Positions 46,214 through 54,932 of a stretch of 64,000 nt of DNA are shown piece by piece. The translations under genes were made by a program, and so were the position numbers. The notes below the pieces were generated by a model. That model did not search any database and was not told the DNA's origin. It saw nothing but the letters and a program-made list of their open reading frames with translations. The DNA comes from Bryobacterales bacterium (GTDB taxonomy: Bacteria; Acidobacteriota; Terriglobia; Bryobacterales; Bryobacteraceae). Positions within the stretch are counted from its first letter, which is position 1, and each line of letters starts with the position of its first letter. The stretch lies in contig JAEUQF010000165.1 of assembly GCA_016789745.1 (NCBI GenBank), positions 1 to 64,000 of the forward strand, written 5' to 3'.

Positions 46214-47212
46214 TCACTTCGCCCAGTCCGCCACGAAGATATTGAACTCGTAGCGGGACTTGGCACCCTTGTCGGAGCAGAACACCAGCTTCTTGCCGTC
46301 CGGTGAGAACTCAGGGAAGGACGAGAAGCCCCCAAAATCGGTGATCTGCTCCAGTTCGCTTCCATCGGGGTTCATCAGGAACAGTTCGAACTTGCGGCCA
46401 TCGCATTCGTGCTTGTTGGAAGCGAAGATGATCTTCTTGCCGTCGGGCGTGAACGACGGCGCGAAGCTGGCGCAGCCGAAGTTGGTAAGCTGCTTGGCAT
46501 TCTTGCCGTCGGCGCCGGCGATGAATATTTCCATCTTCATAGGCGAGGTAAGGTTATCCTTGAGCAGGCTGAGGTAGCGCTGCTGCTGCTCGCCGCTGGG
46601 GTGATTGGCGCGCCACACCAGCTTCTTGCCATCGCGGGAATAGAAGGCGCCGCCATCGTAGCCGTTTTCCGTGGTCAGGCGCTTCTTGTTCGAGCCATCC
46701 AGGTTCATCGACCACATGTCCAGGTCGCCCGACGCCATGGAAGTGTAGACGATCTTCTTGGTCTTGTAATTGATGGTCGCTTCGGCATCATAACCCGGCG
46801 CATCGGTGAGCTTCTTGACAATCTTGCCGTCTTCGTTGGCCAGGAAGATATCGAAGCTGGGGTAGACAGCCCACACGTAGCCCTTGCTGCGATCGGGCGC
46901 TGCCGGGCAGGCATCGCCGGCTTCATGGGTGGAGCCATAGACGATGTGCTTGTTATCGGGCAGGAAGTAGCCGCAGGTGGTGCGGCCCTTCCCTGTCGAC
47001 ACCATCTTCTGGTTGCTGCCGTCGGCGTTCATGGTGAAGATCTGGTCACACTTCAGATCGCCGCGGGTGGACTGGAACACCAGCTTCTTGCCGTCCGGTG
47101 ACCAATACGCTTCGGCATTCTGGCCGCTATCGGTGAGTTGCTTGATGTTCTTGATGTACTTCGGTTCGGCGTGCAACAAGGACGCGATGGCGAACAGGTA
47201 GACGAAGCGCAT
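46214..47212 (-). CDS. TolB-like PD40 propeller protein, exported
   Basis: 332 residues from ATG 47212, where a signal peptide starts (MRFVYLFAIASLLHA); a TTG eight codons earlier is not supported. PD40 repeats fill the protein: YWSPDGKKLVFQS, YSRDGKKLVWRAN, FTPDGKKIIFASN and FSPDGKKLVFCSD. It resembles the propeller half of TolB but lacks the TolB N-terminal domain. It begins seven bases after the MetE-like gene stop, so the two are probably co-transcribed; a functional link is not obvious. Confidence 0.87.
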   Translation of the reverse strand: MRFVYLFAIASLLHAEPKYIKNIKQLTDSGQNAEAYWSPDGKKLVFQSTRGDLKCDQIFTMNADGSNQKMVSTGKGRTTCGYFLPDNKHIVYGSTHEAGDACPAAPDRSKGYVWAVYPSFDIFLANEDGKIVKKLTDAPGYDAEATINYKTKKIVYTSMASGDLDMWSMNLDGSNKKRLTTENGYDGGAFYSRDGKKLVWRANHPSGEQQQRYLSLLKDNLTSPMKMEIFIAGADGKNAKQLTNFGCASFAPSFTPDGKKIIFASNKHECDGRKFELFLMNPDGSELEQITDFGGFSSFPEFSPDGKKLVFCSDKGAKSRYEFNIFVADWAK

Positions 47213-47219
47213 TGTCGGG

Positions 47220-48218
47220 TTAGCCCCTTCCTTCAAAGAGATTACGGCCGTTGACGAGTGAGCGCATCTTGCCGTCGGCCACGCTGCGCTGCAGCATCCA
47301 GAAGCCGCAGTCGGGATGGATGTACGGGATGCGATCGGCGCCCAGTACGGAGGCGGCGTGCTCCAGTCGTTTGGCGATCAGCTCTGCCGGTTCGATGAGG
47401 TTGTCCTTGATGTCGACTACTCCCAGGCCCAGGCCGATCTTCGGATCCAGATCCTGGAACGCCTCTAACTCGTCGTAGCCGCGGCGGGCGAACTCCAGCA
47501 CAAGGTGATCCACCTTCAATCCGTTCAGGAACGGCATCAGGTCCTTCCAGAAGCCCTTCTGCACGGACTGGCCGCCGTAGTTGCCGAAGCAGATGTGGAC
47601 GGCGCGCGTGCCGCGGATGCCGTCGAGCACGTGGTTGATGGCCGCCAGCGCCCATTCCCGATCCTCCGGATGCCCGCTGATGTTGGCTTCATCGATCTGC
47701 ACGATGCTCGCGTCGATGCGTTCCATCTGGCGGCGCAGCACCTCGGCAATCGCCATGGCCAGCTTCTCGCGGCTGCTGTAGTAGCGGTCAGTCAGCACCT
47801 TGGTAAGCATGTGCGGCCCGGTGCAGGTGAACTTGAGCGGCCGCTCGGTCAGGCCCTTGGTGAACTCGTAATCGCGCGGCAGGTTGAGGGTGCCTTCGGT
47901 AACCGCGTCGATGACGATGCCGGCGGGGTCGGTACGGTAGGTCAGGCCGGCGTCCTTACGGAACTGATCGATGTCGGTGATCGAGTAGCGGCTGCGGATG
48001 CCGTCCATCTTGGTGACGAAGTAGTCGATCATGCCGTTGGTTTCCGGATGCGAGGGGTCGAAGCGGTTCAACTCGCCGTCGGCGATCACATCGATGCCGG
48101 CGAGTTCCTGGGTCTTGAGGACCACCAGGATGGCGTCGCGCAGCGCGGTGCGACTGGTTTGTCCGAAGAACCACTGGGGCGTGGGGTAGCTGCCCACGAC
48201 GGTCGTAAGGATAGGCAT
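47220..48218 (-). CDS. Cobalamin-independent methionine synthase-like protein (MetE C-terminal domain only)
   Basis: 332 residues from ATG 48218 (MPILTTVVGSYPTPQWF), a typical start. The protein is the single MetE C-terminal barrel: VIADGELNRFD, TKVLTDRYY, IDEANISGHPEDREWA and the zinc-ligand region HICFGNYGG ... HPDCGFWML. Full-length MetE is more than twice as long. Such short forms transfer methyl groups from various donors, and several act with corrinoid proteins. The methyl donor and acceptor are unknown here. Confidence 0.87.
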   Translation of the reverse strand: MPILTTVVGSYPTPQWFFGQTSRTALRDAILVVLKTQELAGIDVIADGELNRFDPSHPETNGMIDYFVTKMDGIRSRYSITDIDQFRKDAGLTYRTDPAGIVIDAVTEGTLNLPRDYEFTKGLTERPLKFTCTGPHMLTKVLTDRYYSSREKLAMAIAEVLRRQMERIDASIVQIDEANISGHPEDREWALAAINHVLDGIRGTRAVHICFGNYGGQSVQKGFWKDLMPFLNGLKVDHLVLEFARRGYDELEAFQDLDPKIGLGLGVVDIKDNLIEPAELIAKRLEHAASVLGADRIPYIHPDCGFWMLQRSVADGKMRSLVNGRNLFEGRG

Positions 48219-48272
48219 AAAAGACGATGGTAGCAACGCGGGCGGGCGTTTGGCCTGTTATTGTAGGGGGCG

Positions 48273-49403
48273 GTGAAGCCTGCAATCCTCATTCTGCTTG
48301 CGCTGGCGCCTGCCTGGGCGCAGTTGCGTTTCGAAGAGCGCGTCCTGGCGACGGATCTGAAGGGCGGCTATCAACTGCAGGCCGTCGACATGAATGGCGA
48401 TGGGCGGCCGGACCTGCTGGCGCTGGCGAGCGGAATCGCCGAACTGGTGTGGTTCGAGAATCCGACCTGGCAGCGTCACGTGGTGGCCACCGGGCTCAGC
48501 CGCATGATCAACGCCGCGGCGCTGGACGTAACCGGCGACAAGATCCCCGAACTGCTGGTAGCGCACCGGTTTGAGAACATCGCGAAGAACAGCGTGGGCA
48601 TCGTGTCGTTATTGGAGAGCCAGGGCGATCCGCGGCAGCCGTGGAAGGTACGCGAGATCGACCGGCTGACGACGTCGCACCGCTTGCGCGTGGCCATGCT
48701 CAAGGACGGCATGGTGTTTATCAATGCGCCTCTGACGGGTGCGAGGGCGGAGCCGCCGGAATATCGCGATCGAGTGCCGGTGGTGATGTACCGCGCGCCG
48801 CAATTTCGACGCGAGCCGGTGAATGCCGAGTTGCAGGGCGTGCTGCACGGGCTCTTCGTGGTGGATTGGGACAAGGACGGCGTGGATGAGGTTCTAACGG
48901 CCAGCTTTGAGGGCGTGCACCTGTTGCGGCCCGGAAACGCGGCTCCGGCCGAGAAGATCCTCAAGGGAAGTGAGGCTGCCTGGCCCAAGGGCGGGTCCAG
49001 CGAGATCGTCGTCGGGTCCTTGGGCAAGGAACGGTTTCTCGCCACCATCGATCCGTGGCATGGGAACGAAGTGGCGGTCTACCGGATGAAGGGGAAATCC
49101 TGGCAGCGTATGGTCATCGATTCCTCCGAAGCCGACGGCCATACGCTGCATGTTGCCGATCTCGATGGAGACGGCAACCAGGAGATCATCGCCGGGTTCC
49201 GCGGCCCGGGGCGTAGTGTGTTCTACTACCGCCACGCGAAGGGCGGCTGGGAACGGCAGATGATCGATCGGGCTGGGATCGCGGCGGCGGGTTGCGCGAT
49301 CGCCGATTTCAATGCAGACAGAAGGATCGACGTGGCCTGTATCGGGTCGGCAACGGCGAATGTGAAGCTGTATCTGAATCTCGGGCGGCCAGGTTTACGC
49401 TAG
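48273..49403 (+). CDS. FG-GAP / VCBS-repeat protein, exported
   Basis: 376 residues from a GTG preceded by AGGGGGCG. A signal peptide (MKPAILILLALAPAWA) is followed by FG-GAP-type propeller blades with calcium-binding DxNxDG loops: AVDMNGDGRPDLLAL, VVDWDKDGVDEVL and VADLDGDGNQEIIAG. It is probably a secreted or periplasmic binding propeller. Its 3' end overlaps that of the opposing small gene by nine bases. Confidence 0.85.
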   Translation: MKPAILILLALAPAWAQLRFEERVLATDLKGGYQLQAVDMNGDGRPDLLALASGIAELVWFENPTWQRHVVATGLSRMINAAALDVTGDKIPELLVAHRFENIAKNSVGIVSLLESQGDPRQPWKVREIDRLTTSHRLRVAMLKDGMVFINAPLTGARAEPPEYRDRVPVVMYRAPQFRREPVNAELQGVLHGLFVVDWDKDGVDEVLTASFEGVHLLRPGNAAPAEKILKGSEAAWPKGGSSEIVVGSLGKERFLATIDPWHGNEVAVYRMKGKSWQRMVIDSSEADGHTLHVADLDGDGNQEIIAGFRGPGRSVFYYRHAKGGWERQMIDRAGIAAAGCAIADFNADRRIDVACIGSATANVKLYLNLGRPGLR

Positions 49404-49739
49404 TGGCATCGGTGGGGGCAACATGGTGCCGGCTCCGGCGGCCGGCGGGATGTGCTCGATTCCGGCTTTGACGTCCGGAATGATCCAGCGGGCTTCTTCG
49501 AAGCCGACAAACTTGAGCAGCCGCATGTCGTCATTGGGGGCGACGAGCAGGTCGCCCACCTGGAGGGCTTCGGGGGTGTCCTTCATCTGCGCCCAGGCGG
49601 TGTAGGGCGAGGCGGCTTCGACGGTGCCGCGTTCTTCGAAATCCTTGGGCTTCACCATGGTGACGCCGGAGGTATGGGGCAACGTGCGAAAACGCTGGCG
49701 CTCGTTTTCCTTCATACGGAAGATGCGGTATACAGGCAT
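49395..49739 (-). CDS. Conserved hypothetical protein
   Basis: 114 residues from ATG 49739 (MPVYRIFRMKENERQRF). There is no signal peptide, membrane segment or catalytic motif. The sequence is charged and contains VEAASPYTAWAQM and LQVGDLLVAPNDDM, with a Pro/Ala/Gly-rich tail. It looks like a small soluble single-domain protein. It starts 13 bases after the patatin gene stop, so it probably shares its transcript. Confidence 0.65.
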   Translation of the reverse strand: MPVYRIFRMKENERQRFRTLPHTSGVTMVKPKDFEERGTVEAASPYTAWAQMKDTPEALQVGDLLVAPNDDMRLLKFVGFEEARWIIPDVKAGIEHIPPAAGAGTMLPPPMPLA

Positions 49740-49752
49740 GGGGAAATTTGAA

Positions 49753-50526
49753 TTATGCCATAAAACATTCTTGGCCCGGGATGTTTGTGTTGGCCAGCGC
49801 GGACTCGGCGTCCGCGCGCCCCACATCGATCCAGCGGGCGATTTCCGCTTGTTTCCACAACAGGCCCTGTTTCAGGTGCCCGAGCGGCTTGGATGGGGAG
49901 AGAATCAGAGTGTTTTCCGCCGACAGCTTCTGCGGGCGGGCGCGCAGCCCGCGCAGCGGTTTTAGAACCGCCCGGACGGGCCACGGCATTCGCGGCATCA
50001 CGTTCAACGCCACCACGTGCGTGGCGTGGCACTGGCGAGCGGCCCACAGCGGGAGTGCACCCAGAAAGCCGCCATCGGTGTAGAGGGTGTTGCCGATGCG
50101 CCGTTGCGGCAGCATGCCGAGCAGCGCGCAGGATGCTTCCAGATGGCAGGGTTGCAACTCGCGGCCGTCGATCAACGTGGGCTTCAGACGCAGCAGGTCC
50201 GTGATGACGGCATGGTATTCGATCCGGGGCTGATAGCGGCTGTAAAGGCTGCTGATCAACTCGTGAAACAGCGTCGGGTCCAGGATGCCGTCCAGTGGAT
50301 TGCGCGGAATGCGGAGCTTGTTGTCCCCGCGCCTGGCGGTGTCCAGCCAAAGAGCCGTCAGTTCCTCGGGTGTGGCGCCGCCGGCGATCGCCCAGCCGTT
50401 CAGAGAGCCGATGCTGACCCCGATGATGGCATCGAAGGTTACGTGCTGTCGCAGCACAGACCAAGCCCCCACCTGCCAGGCTCCGAAGAGACCGCCGCCG
50501 GATAAAACTAGGGCGCGTTTGGGCAT
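49753..50526 (-). CDS. Patatin-like phospholipase
   Basis: 257 residues from ATG 50526 (MPKRALVLSGGG); upstream in-frame sequence does not look like protein. The oxyanion loop GGG is at 10-12, the nucleophile is S38 in GVSIG and the catalytic Asp is D151 in DGG (YTDGGFLG), so the Ser-Asp dyad is complete. It likely hydrolyses phospholipid or other acyl esters in the cytoplasm or at the membrane. There is no signal peptide. It follows pnuC on the same strand. Confidence 0.9.
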   Translation of the reverse strand: MPKRALVLSGGGLFGAWQVGAWSVLRQHVTFDAIIGVSIGSLNGWAIAGGATPEELTALWLDTARRGDNKLRIPRNPLDGILDPTLFHELISSLYSRYQPRIEYHAVITDLLRLKPTLIDGRELQPCHLEASCALLGMLPQRRIGNTLYTDGGFLGALPLWAARQCHATHVVALNVMPRMPWPVRAVLKPLRGLRARPQKLSAENTLILSPSKPLGHLKQGLLWKQAEIARWIDVGRADAESALANTNIPGQECFMA

Positions 50527-50548
50527 GGTGTAGATGGCGCTGTGCCCA

Positions 50549-51106
50549 CTATTTTCGCAATTCGGCGCGCCAAGTGCGGAGGCCAACGATGCACATGGCC
50601 AGGAACACGGCATAGAGGACGGACGTCAGCCACAGATCGCGGGCGATGTAGAGGTAGACGTAGAAGATATCCGCGGTGATCCAGAACCACCAGTGTTCCA
50701 GCTTCTTACGGTTCTGCAGAATCTGCGCGGCCAGGCTGAGCGCGGTGGTGAGCGCGTCCATCCACGGGGCGGCTCCGCCTGCCATGCGCAGCACCGTGCG
50801 GAGCCCGAAAGTGGCGGCAACGACGAAGGCGCCCATCAACAGCAGCAGGCGCGGTCCGGAGCGGGTGATCGTCAGGCCCGTGTGCGTGGGGCCGCCGCGC
50901 AGCCACAGGTACCAGCCGTGCGCATTGAGAATGATGTAGACAATCTGCAGCCCCGCATCCCCATACAGCCGGGACCGCGTGAACAGCACCAGGAAGAACA
51001 GGCAGTTCGCAATGCCGACGGGATAATTCCATACATTGCGCTGCACCACCAGCCAGACGCAGGCGGCGCCGGTGAGGAACCCCAGCCACTCGACCAGACT
51101 GGGCAT
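50549..51106 (-). CDS. pnuC: Nicotinamide riboside / nicotinamide mononucleotide-type transporter PnuC
   Basis: 185 residues with about seven membrane segments. PnuC signatures are WNYPVGIANCLFFLVLF, QIVYIILNAHGWYLW and, near the C-terminus, EHWWFWITADIFYVYLY. Family members carry nicotinamide riboside or related vitamins by facilitated diffusion, with trapping by phosphorylation inside. The start ATG follows the recN stop with no intervening base (TAGATG), so translation is probably coupled. No NrtR or other NAD regulatory gene is nearby. Confidence 0.9.
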   Translation of the reverse strand: MPSLVEWLGFLTGAACVWLVVQRNVWNYPVGIANCLFFLVLFTRSRLYGDAGLQIVYIILNAHGWYLWLRGGPTHTGLTITRSGPRLLLLMGAFVVAATFGLRTVLRMAGGAAPWMDALTTALSLAAQILQNRKKLEHWWFWITADIFYVYLYIARDLWLTSVLYAVFLAMCIVGLRTWRAELRK

Positions 51107-52795
51107 CTAGTCCTTCGACTTGCCCGACTGCGATTGGCCTAAGCTCAAAATCTGCTCGGCATGGCGGAGGGCTTCCGGCGTCTCCTGACCGCTTAGCATG
51201 CGGCTGATTTCACGCGTGCGCGCCGGGCCTTCCAACTCTTCGATCATCGACACCGTACGGCCCCGCGCTTCCCGCTTCTCGACGAAGAAATGATGGTCGC
51301 CGAAGCCGGCAATCTGCGCCAGGTGCGTCACGCAGAGCACCTGGTTGCCGGCCGCGATCCGCCGCAGTCGGCGTCCCACGGATTCGGCTGTACGCCCTCC
51401 GATGCCGGCGTCTACTTCATCGAAGACCAGCGTGCGGCCCTTGCGTTTCGTAGCCGTGCCCATGGCCGCCTTCAGCGCCAGAGCCACGCGCGATAGTTCG
51501 CCGCCCGAAGCAATGCGATCCAGCGGCTTCGGCTCTTCCCCGACGTTCGGCGCGATGAGGAACTTGACGTGATCCAGGCCCGTGGCCGACCACGCCGCCT
51601 CGTCGAACCGCACTTCGAAGCGCACCCGCTCCATGGCCAGCGAACCAAGTTCCGCTACCACCTTCTTTTCCAGTTCGCGCGCCGCCTTGCGGCGCGATGC
51701 GGACAGGGCGCGGGCAGCGGTCTGGAAAGCTGCGGCGGCGCTATCGACGTCCTGCTTCAGGCGCGTGCGGCGGGCTTCCGTATCCTCCACGGCATCCAGT
51801 TGGCCGCGCACGTTGGCATGGAACGCCAGGATCTCGGGGATGGTGGCGCCGTACTTGCGCTTCAGCTTCTCGATGCCCGCCAGTCGCGTCTCCACTACCT
51901 CCAGGCGTGCGGGGTCGGCTTCCAGCTTGCCCAGGTACTCGCGCAGGGAGAACGACACATCGTCGATGAGTGCTTCGGCGCTTCGCAGCGACTCCAGCCA
52001 CCCATTGACGGAGCCATCGATGCGCGCCAGATCCTCGATTTTCCGGTGCGCGGTCCGCATCTGCGTCAGGCTGGACGTGGCCGAATCGTAGAGGGCCTCA
52101 TACGCCGCCGATGCCGCCGATTCCAGGCGCGTCACGTTCTGCTGCAGGCGCCGTTCGTGCTCCAACTCCTCGTCCTCGCCCACCTTCGGCGCCACGGCCT
52201 CGATTTCCTTTGCCTGGTAGGACCACAGGTCGGCCATGCGGACGCGCTCCTGCTCGGTGCGGTCCAGGTCATCGAGCGCGGACTGCGCCTTGCGCCAAGC
52301 CTGGTAGGCCGCGGCGACCTTCGCCAACTCGGCGTCGGTAGCGGCAAACTCGTCCACCATGGCCAACTGCTCGGAGTCGGCGAACAGCCGCTGCTGGTCA
52401 TGCTGGCCGTGGATGTCGCCGAGCAATGGCGCCAAATCGCGCAGGATGCCGGCGGTGATCAGGCGGCCGGCCGCGAAGGCGCGCGATTTGCCGCTGGCCA
52501 GGATCTCGCGCTCCAGCACGATCTCGCCTTCCTCCGGCGACAGCCCCAGTTCTTCCAGCGTGGCCCGGGCCGCTGCGTCCGTGGGCAGTTCGAAGATGCC
52601 GGAAATGCGGGCGCGGTCCTCGCCCGTGCGCACCATCTCTGCCGACGCCCGGCCGCCGAACAGCAGCCCCAATGCGTCCACCACGATCGATTTGCCGCTG
52701 CCGGTCTCACCGGAAAGCACGTTGAAGCCGGAATGGAAGCGGACGCGCAGCTTCTCGATGACCGCGTAGTTCTCGACGAGCAACTCCACCAGCAT
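51107..52795 (-). CDS. recN: DNA repair protein RecN
   Basis: 562 residues, near the usual 553. It is an SMC-like ATPase for double-strand break repair. Walker A is GETGSGKS at 29-36, inside NVLSGETGSGKSIVVDAL. Two coiled-coil arms occupy the middle (about 155-370). The ABC signature region IASGGELSRVALALKAA and Walker B TLVFDEVDAGIGG lie towards the C-terminus. It is divergent from the tol operon across about 180 bases. No LexA-type SOS box was recognised upstream. Confidence 0.95.
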   Translation of the reverse strand: MLVELLVENYAVIEKLRVRFHSGFNVLSGETGSGKSIVVDALGLLFGGRASAEMVRTGEDRARISGIFELPTDAAARATLEELGLSPEEGEIVLEREILASGKSRAFAAGRLITAGILRDLAPLLGDIHGQHDQQRLFADSEQLAMVDEFAATDAELAKVAAAYQAWRKAQSALDDLDRTEQERVRMADLWSYQAKEIEAVAPKVGEDEELEHERRLQQNVTRLESAASAAYEALYDSATSSLTQMRTAHRKIEDLARIDGSVNGWLESLRSAEALIDDVSFSLREYLGKLEADPARLEVVETRLAGIEKLKRKYGATIPEILAFHANVRGQLDAVEDTEARRTRLKQDVDSAAAAFQTAARALSASRRKAARELEKKVVAELGSLAMERVRFEVRFDEAAWSATGLDHVKFLIAPNVGEEPKPLDRIASGGELSRVALALKAAMGTATKRKGRTLVFDEVDAGIGGRTAESVGRRLRRIAAGNQVLCVTHLAQIAGFGDHHFFVEKREARGRTVSMIEELEGPARTREISRMLSGQETPEALRHAEQILSLGQSQSGKSKD

Positions 52796-52901
52796 TCGTG
52801 CTCAGGATACCGCAGTCGGGCCGAAACGGAGCCGCAACCGCAAGGAAGCGGTTGCCAGCCGTATTAATAAACATTTTCTTGACTTTTTGTTTGTTTGGGG
52901 C

Positions 52902-52929
52902 TTGGTCCCCGCACCGGGTTGGCTAAGAT
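52902..52929 (+). promoter_or_regulatory. Weak candidate promoter for the tol-pal operon
   Basis: TTGGTC (52902-52907) and TAAGAT (52924-52929) are spaced by 16 bases, about 48 bases before the tolQ start. An isolated TTGACT lies at 52879-52884 without a matching -10 box. The T-rich stretch 52871-52900 stands out from the GC-rich surroundings. Confidence 0.25.
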
Positions 52930-52976
52930 AGTAATAAGCGCGTCCTCCCCCGTACGCCGTATTGAAAGGAGCCCGT

Positions 52977-53660
52977 TTGCTTGCACTGATCCTTCCCGCG
53001 CTTCTCCAGATCCGCATTTTGGAACTGATCAACACGGAGAAGCCGATTCCGCTGGCCGTGCTGCTGACGCTGGTGGCTTTCTCCCTGGTCTCCTGGACCG
53101 TGGTCTTCGCCAAGTGGCAGATGCTGCGTAAGGCCAAGGCATCGAACGGCAGCTTTCTGCGGGCCTTTCGCAAGGCGCCGGGGCTGAACACGCTGGCTGT
53201 GGCCACCGAACAGTTCCAGGACGCCCCGGTGGCGAACGTCTTCGGCTTCGGCTACGAAGAGGTGGACCGCCAGGTCAAGACCCAGGGTCGGCTGCGGAAC
53301 AAGCCGGCCATTGAGCGGATGCTGCAGATCGGTATCAGCCAGGAAACGTCGCGCCTGGAACAGCGCATGAACCTCCTGGCGACCACGGCGACGGTCTGCC
53401 CGTTCATCGGGCTCTTCGGCACGGTGTGGGGCATCATCGAAGCGTTCAATGCGCTGACGTTGTCCGGCGCCGCCAGCCTGCGGGCGGTTGGCCCCGGCAT
53501 TGCCGACGCACTGGTGGCTACCGCCATGGGCCTGCTGGCGGCCATTCCGTCCGCCATCGCGTACAACCTGTTCGGCCAGATGATCCGCGAAATGGGCGTG
53601 CGCATGGAAGAGTTCGCCATGGAGTTCATGAACCTGACTGAACGGACATTCGAGGAGTAG
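52977..53660 (+). CDS. tolQ: TolQ / ExbB-type proton channel subunit
   Basis: 227 residues from TTG 52977, chosen because AAAGGAG (52965-52971) sits five bases upstream; the TTG at 52962 would lie before that site. Three membrane segments are visible: about 19-38, 130-150 and 165-190. The family core is ATVCPFIGLFGTVWGIIEAF ... GIADALVATAMGLLAAIPSA. It forms the proton-driven motor with TolR. Assignment to TolQ rather than ExbB rests on the downstream tolB and pal genes. Confidence 0.92.
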   Translation: MLALILPALLQIRILELINTEKPIPLAVLLTLVAFSLVSWTVVFAKWQMLRKAKASNGSFLRAFRKAPGLNTLAVATEQFQDAPVANVFGFGYEEVDRQVKTQGRLRNKPAIERMLQIGISQETSRLEQRMNLLATTATVCPFIGLFGTVWGIIEAFNALTLSGAASLRAVGPGIADALVATAMGLLAAIPSAIAYNLFGQMIREMGVRMEEFAMEFMNLTERTFEE

Positions 53661-53663
53661 GGA

Positions 53664-54113
53664 ATGGCGTTTTCCACAGGCGGTAACGGCGGAGGGTTTG
53701 GGCGGCGCGGGCGGTCGTCGATCGGCACCATGTCGGAAATCAACATCGTGCCGCTGGTGGACGTCGTGCTGGTGCTGCTGATCATCTTCATGCTGACGGC
53801 GCAGGTGATGGAGTTCGGCCTGGAGATCGATGTTCCGAAAATCAAGCAGAGCCGGGCGTCGGCCGAGGAGCTGCCCGTGATTTCGGTAACCAAGACCGGC
53901 AACCTGTACATCCAGGACCAGATGCTGAAGCTGGACGACGTGGGCGCAGAGGTCAACAAGCGCTTTGGGGCCAACGCGAAAGTTGTATACGTACGGGCCG
54001 ATAAAGACGTCACATGGGATACATTGGCGCAGGTTGTGAGCGGCATTTCGGACGCGAAATTAAAGGTGCAGCTGGTGACAAAACCCGATGAAGCGTCCAG
54101 TAAACGGAGATAA
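53664..54113 (+). CDS. tolR: TolR / ExbD-type motor subunit
   Basis: 149 residues. One membrane segment follows INIVPLVDVVLVLLIIFMLT, which carries the conserved Asp that handles protons. A periplasmic domain of about 90 residues follows. The Gly/Arg-rich N-terminus (STGGNGGGFGRRGRSS) faces the cytoplasm. It lies three bases after tolQ and couples proton flow to movement of the TolA-like protein. Confidence 0.92.
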   Translation: MAFSTGGNGGGFGRRGRSSIGTMSEINIVPLVDVVLVLLIIFMLTAQVMEFGLEIDVPKIKQSRASAEELPVISVTKTGNLYIQDQMLKLDDVGAEVNKRFGANAKVVYVRADKDVTWDTLAQVVSGISDAKLKVQLVTKPDEASSKRR

Positions 54114-54131
54114 TGGGAACAGAACCCCACC

Positions 54132-54932
54132 ATGGCGGTCTATTGGGCGGAACTGGACTCCTCGCAGCGACTGAGTAAGCCATTCGCGGCTTCGCTCACG
54201 ATGCATGTCGGGATTCTTGCGCTCAGTTTCGCGTGGGGGATGTGGCAGGCTCGCCAGCGCGATACCTTTGGCGACCCGAATGCGGGCTTCGGAATGGCCA
54301 CCATCGAGACGGTGAACTCCATCCCGCTGCCGAATCGCAGCGCCACCCCGAACCCGGTTGCTAACGATACGGATTCGCAGGTGCCTTCCCGAGCGAAGCC
54401 GGAACCGAAGAAGAAGTTCCTGGATCCGGATGACCCCGATGCGATCGCCCTGCGTTACGAGAAGCAGAAGAAGAAAAAGCTGACCAGGGAAGAACTGAAG
54501 GATCTGTATCGCCAACGCTATGAAGTGGTGCCGGAACGTCCGAACCAAGTCTACTCGACCACTGGTTCGGCAGCTTCGAATCCGATGTTCAGCGTTCGCA
54601 GTGGCGGCGGGCAGTTAGGTGTCGGCAGCACCAACCCCTTTGGCACGTATCTGGGGTGGTACGCGGATCTGCTACGGCAGCGTATCGGCGAGAAGTGGCG
54701 AACGCAGGATGTCGATCCACGGCTGCAGACCGCGCCGATTGTGATCGTAAACTTTCAGATTTTGCGTTCCGGGGAGGCGCGCGACATACGCGTGACCCAA
54801 ACTAGCGGCAACTACTCGTTAGATCAATCGGCAGTCCGCGCGGTGCAGGAGGCCAGCCCCTTCCAGCCGTTGCCCAAAGAGTTTAAGCGCGACGTCGCCA
54901 ATATCGAGTTCCAGTTCAAGTTGAGACGATGA
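54132..54932 (+). CDS. TolA-like energy transducer with TonB-type C-terminal domain
   Basis: 266 residues: a single membrane anchor (about 19-38), a Pro/Lys-rich periplasmic linker (PKKKFLDPDDPD, KQKKKKLTREELKDLY) and a C-terminal TonB/TolA domain (about 170-264) with YADLLRQRIGEKW, IVIVNFQILRSG and LDQSAVRAVQEASPF. Its position between tolR and tolB makes it the TolA equivalent, but the domain is TonB-type and the long TolA helical domain is missing. It shares ATGA with tolB. No strong ribosome binding site precedes its ATG. Confidence 0.87.
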   Translation: MAVYWAELDSSQRLSKPFAASLTMHVGILALSFAWGMWQARQRDTFGDPNAGFGMATIETVNSIPLPNRSATPNPVANDTDSQVPSRAKPEPKKKFLDPDDPDAIALRYEKQKKKKLTREELKDLYRQRYEVVPERPNQVYSTTGSAASNPMFSVRSGGGQLGVGSTNPFGTYLGWYADLLRQRIGEKWRTQDVDPRLQTAPIVIVNFQILRSGEARDIRVTQTSGNYSLDQSAVRAVQEASPFQPLPKEFKRDVANIEFQFKLRR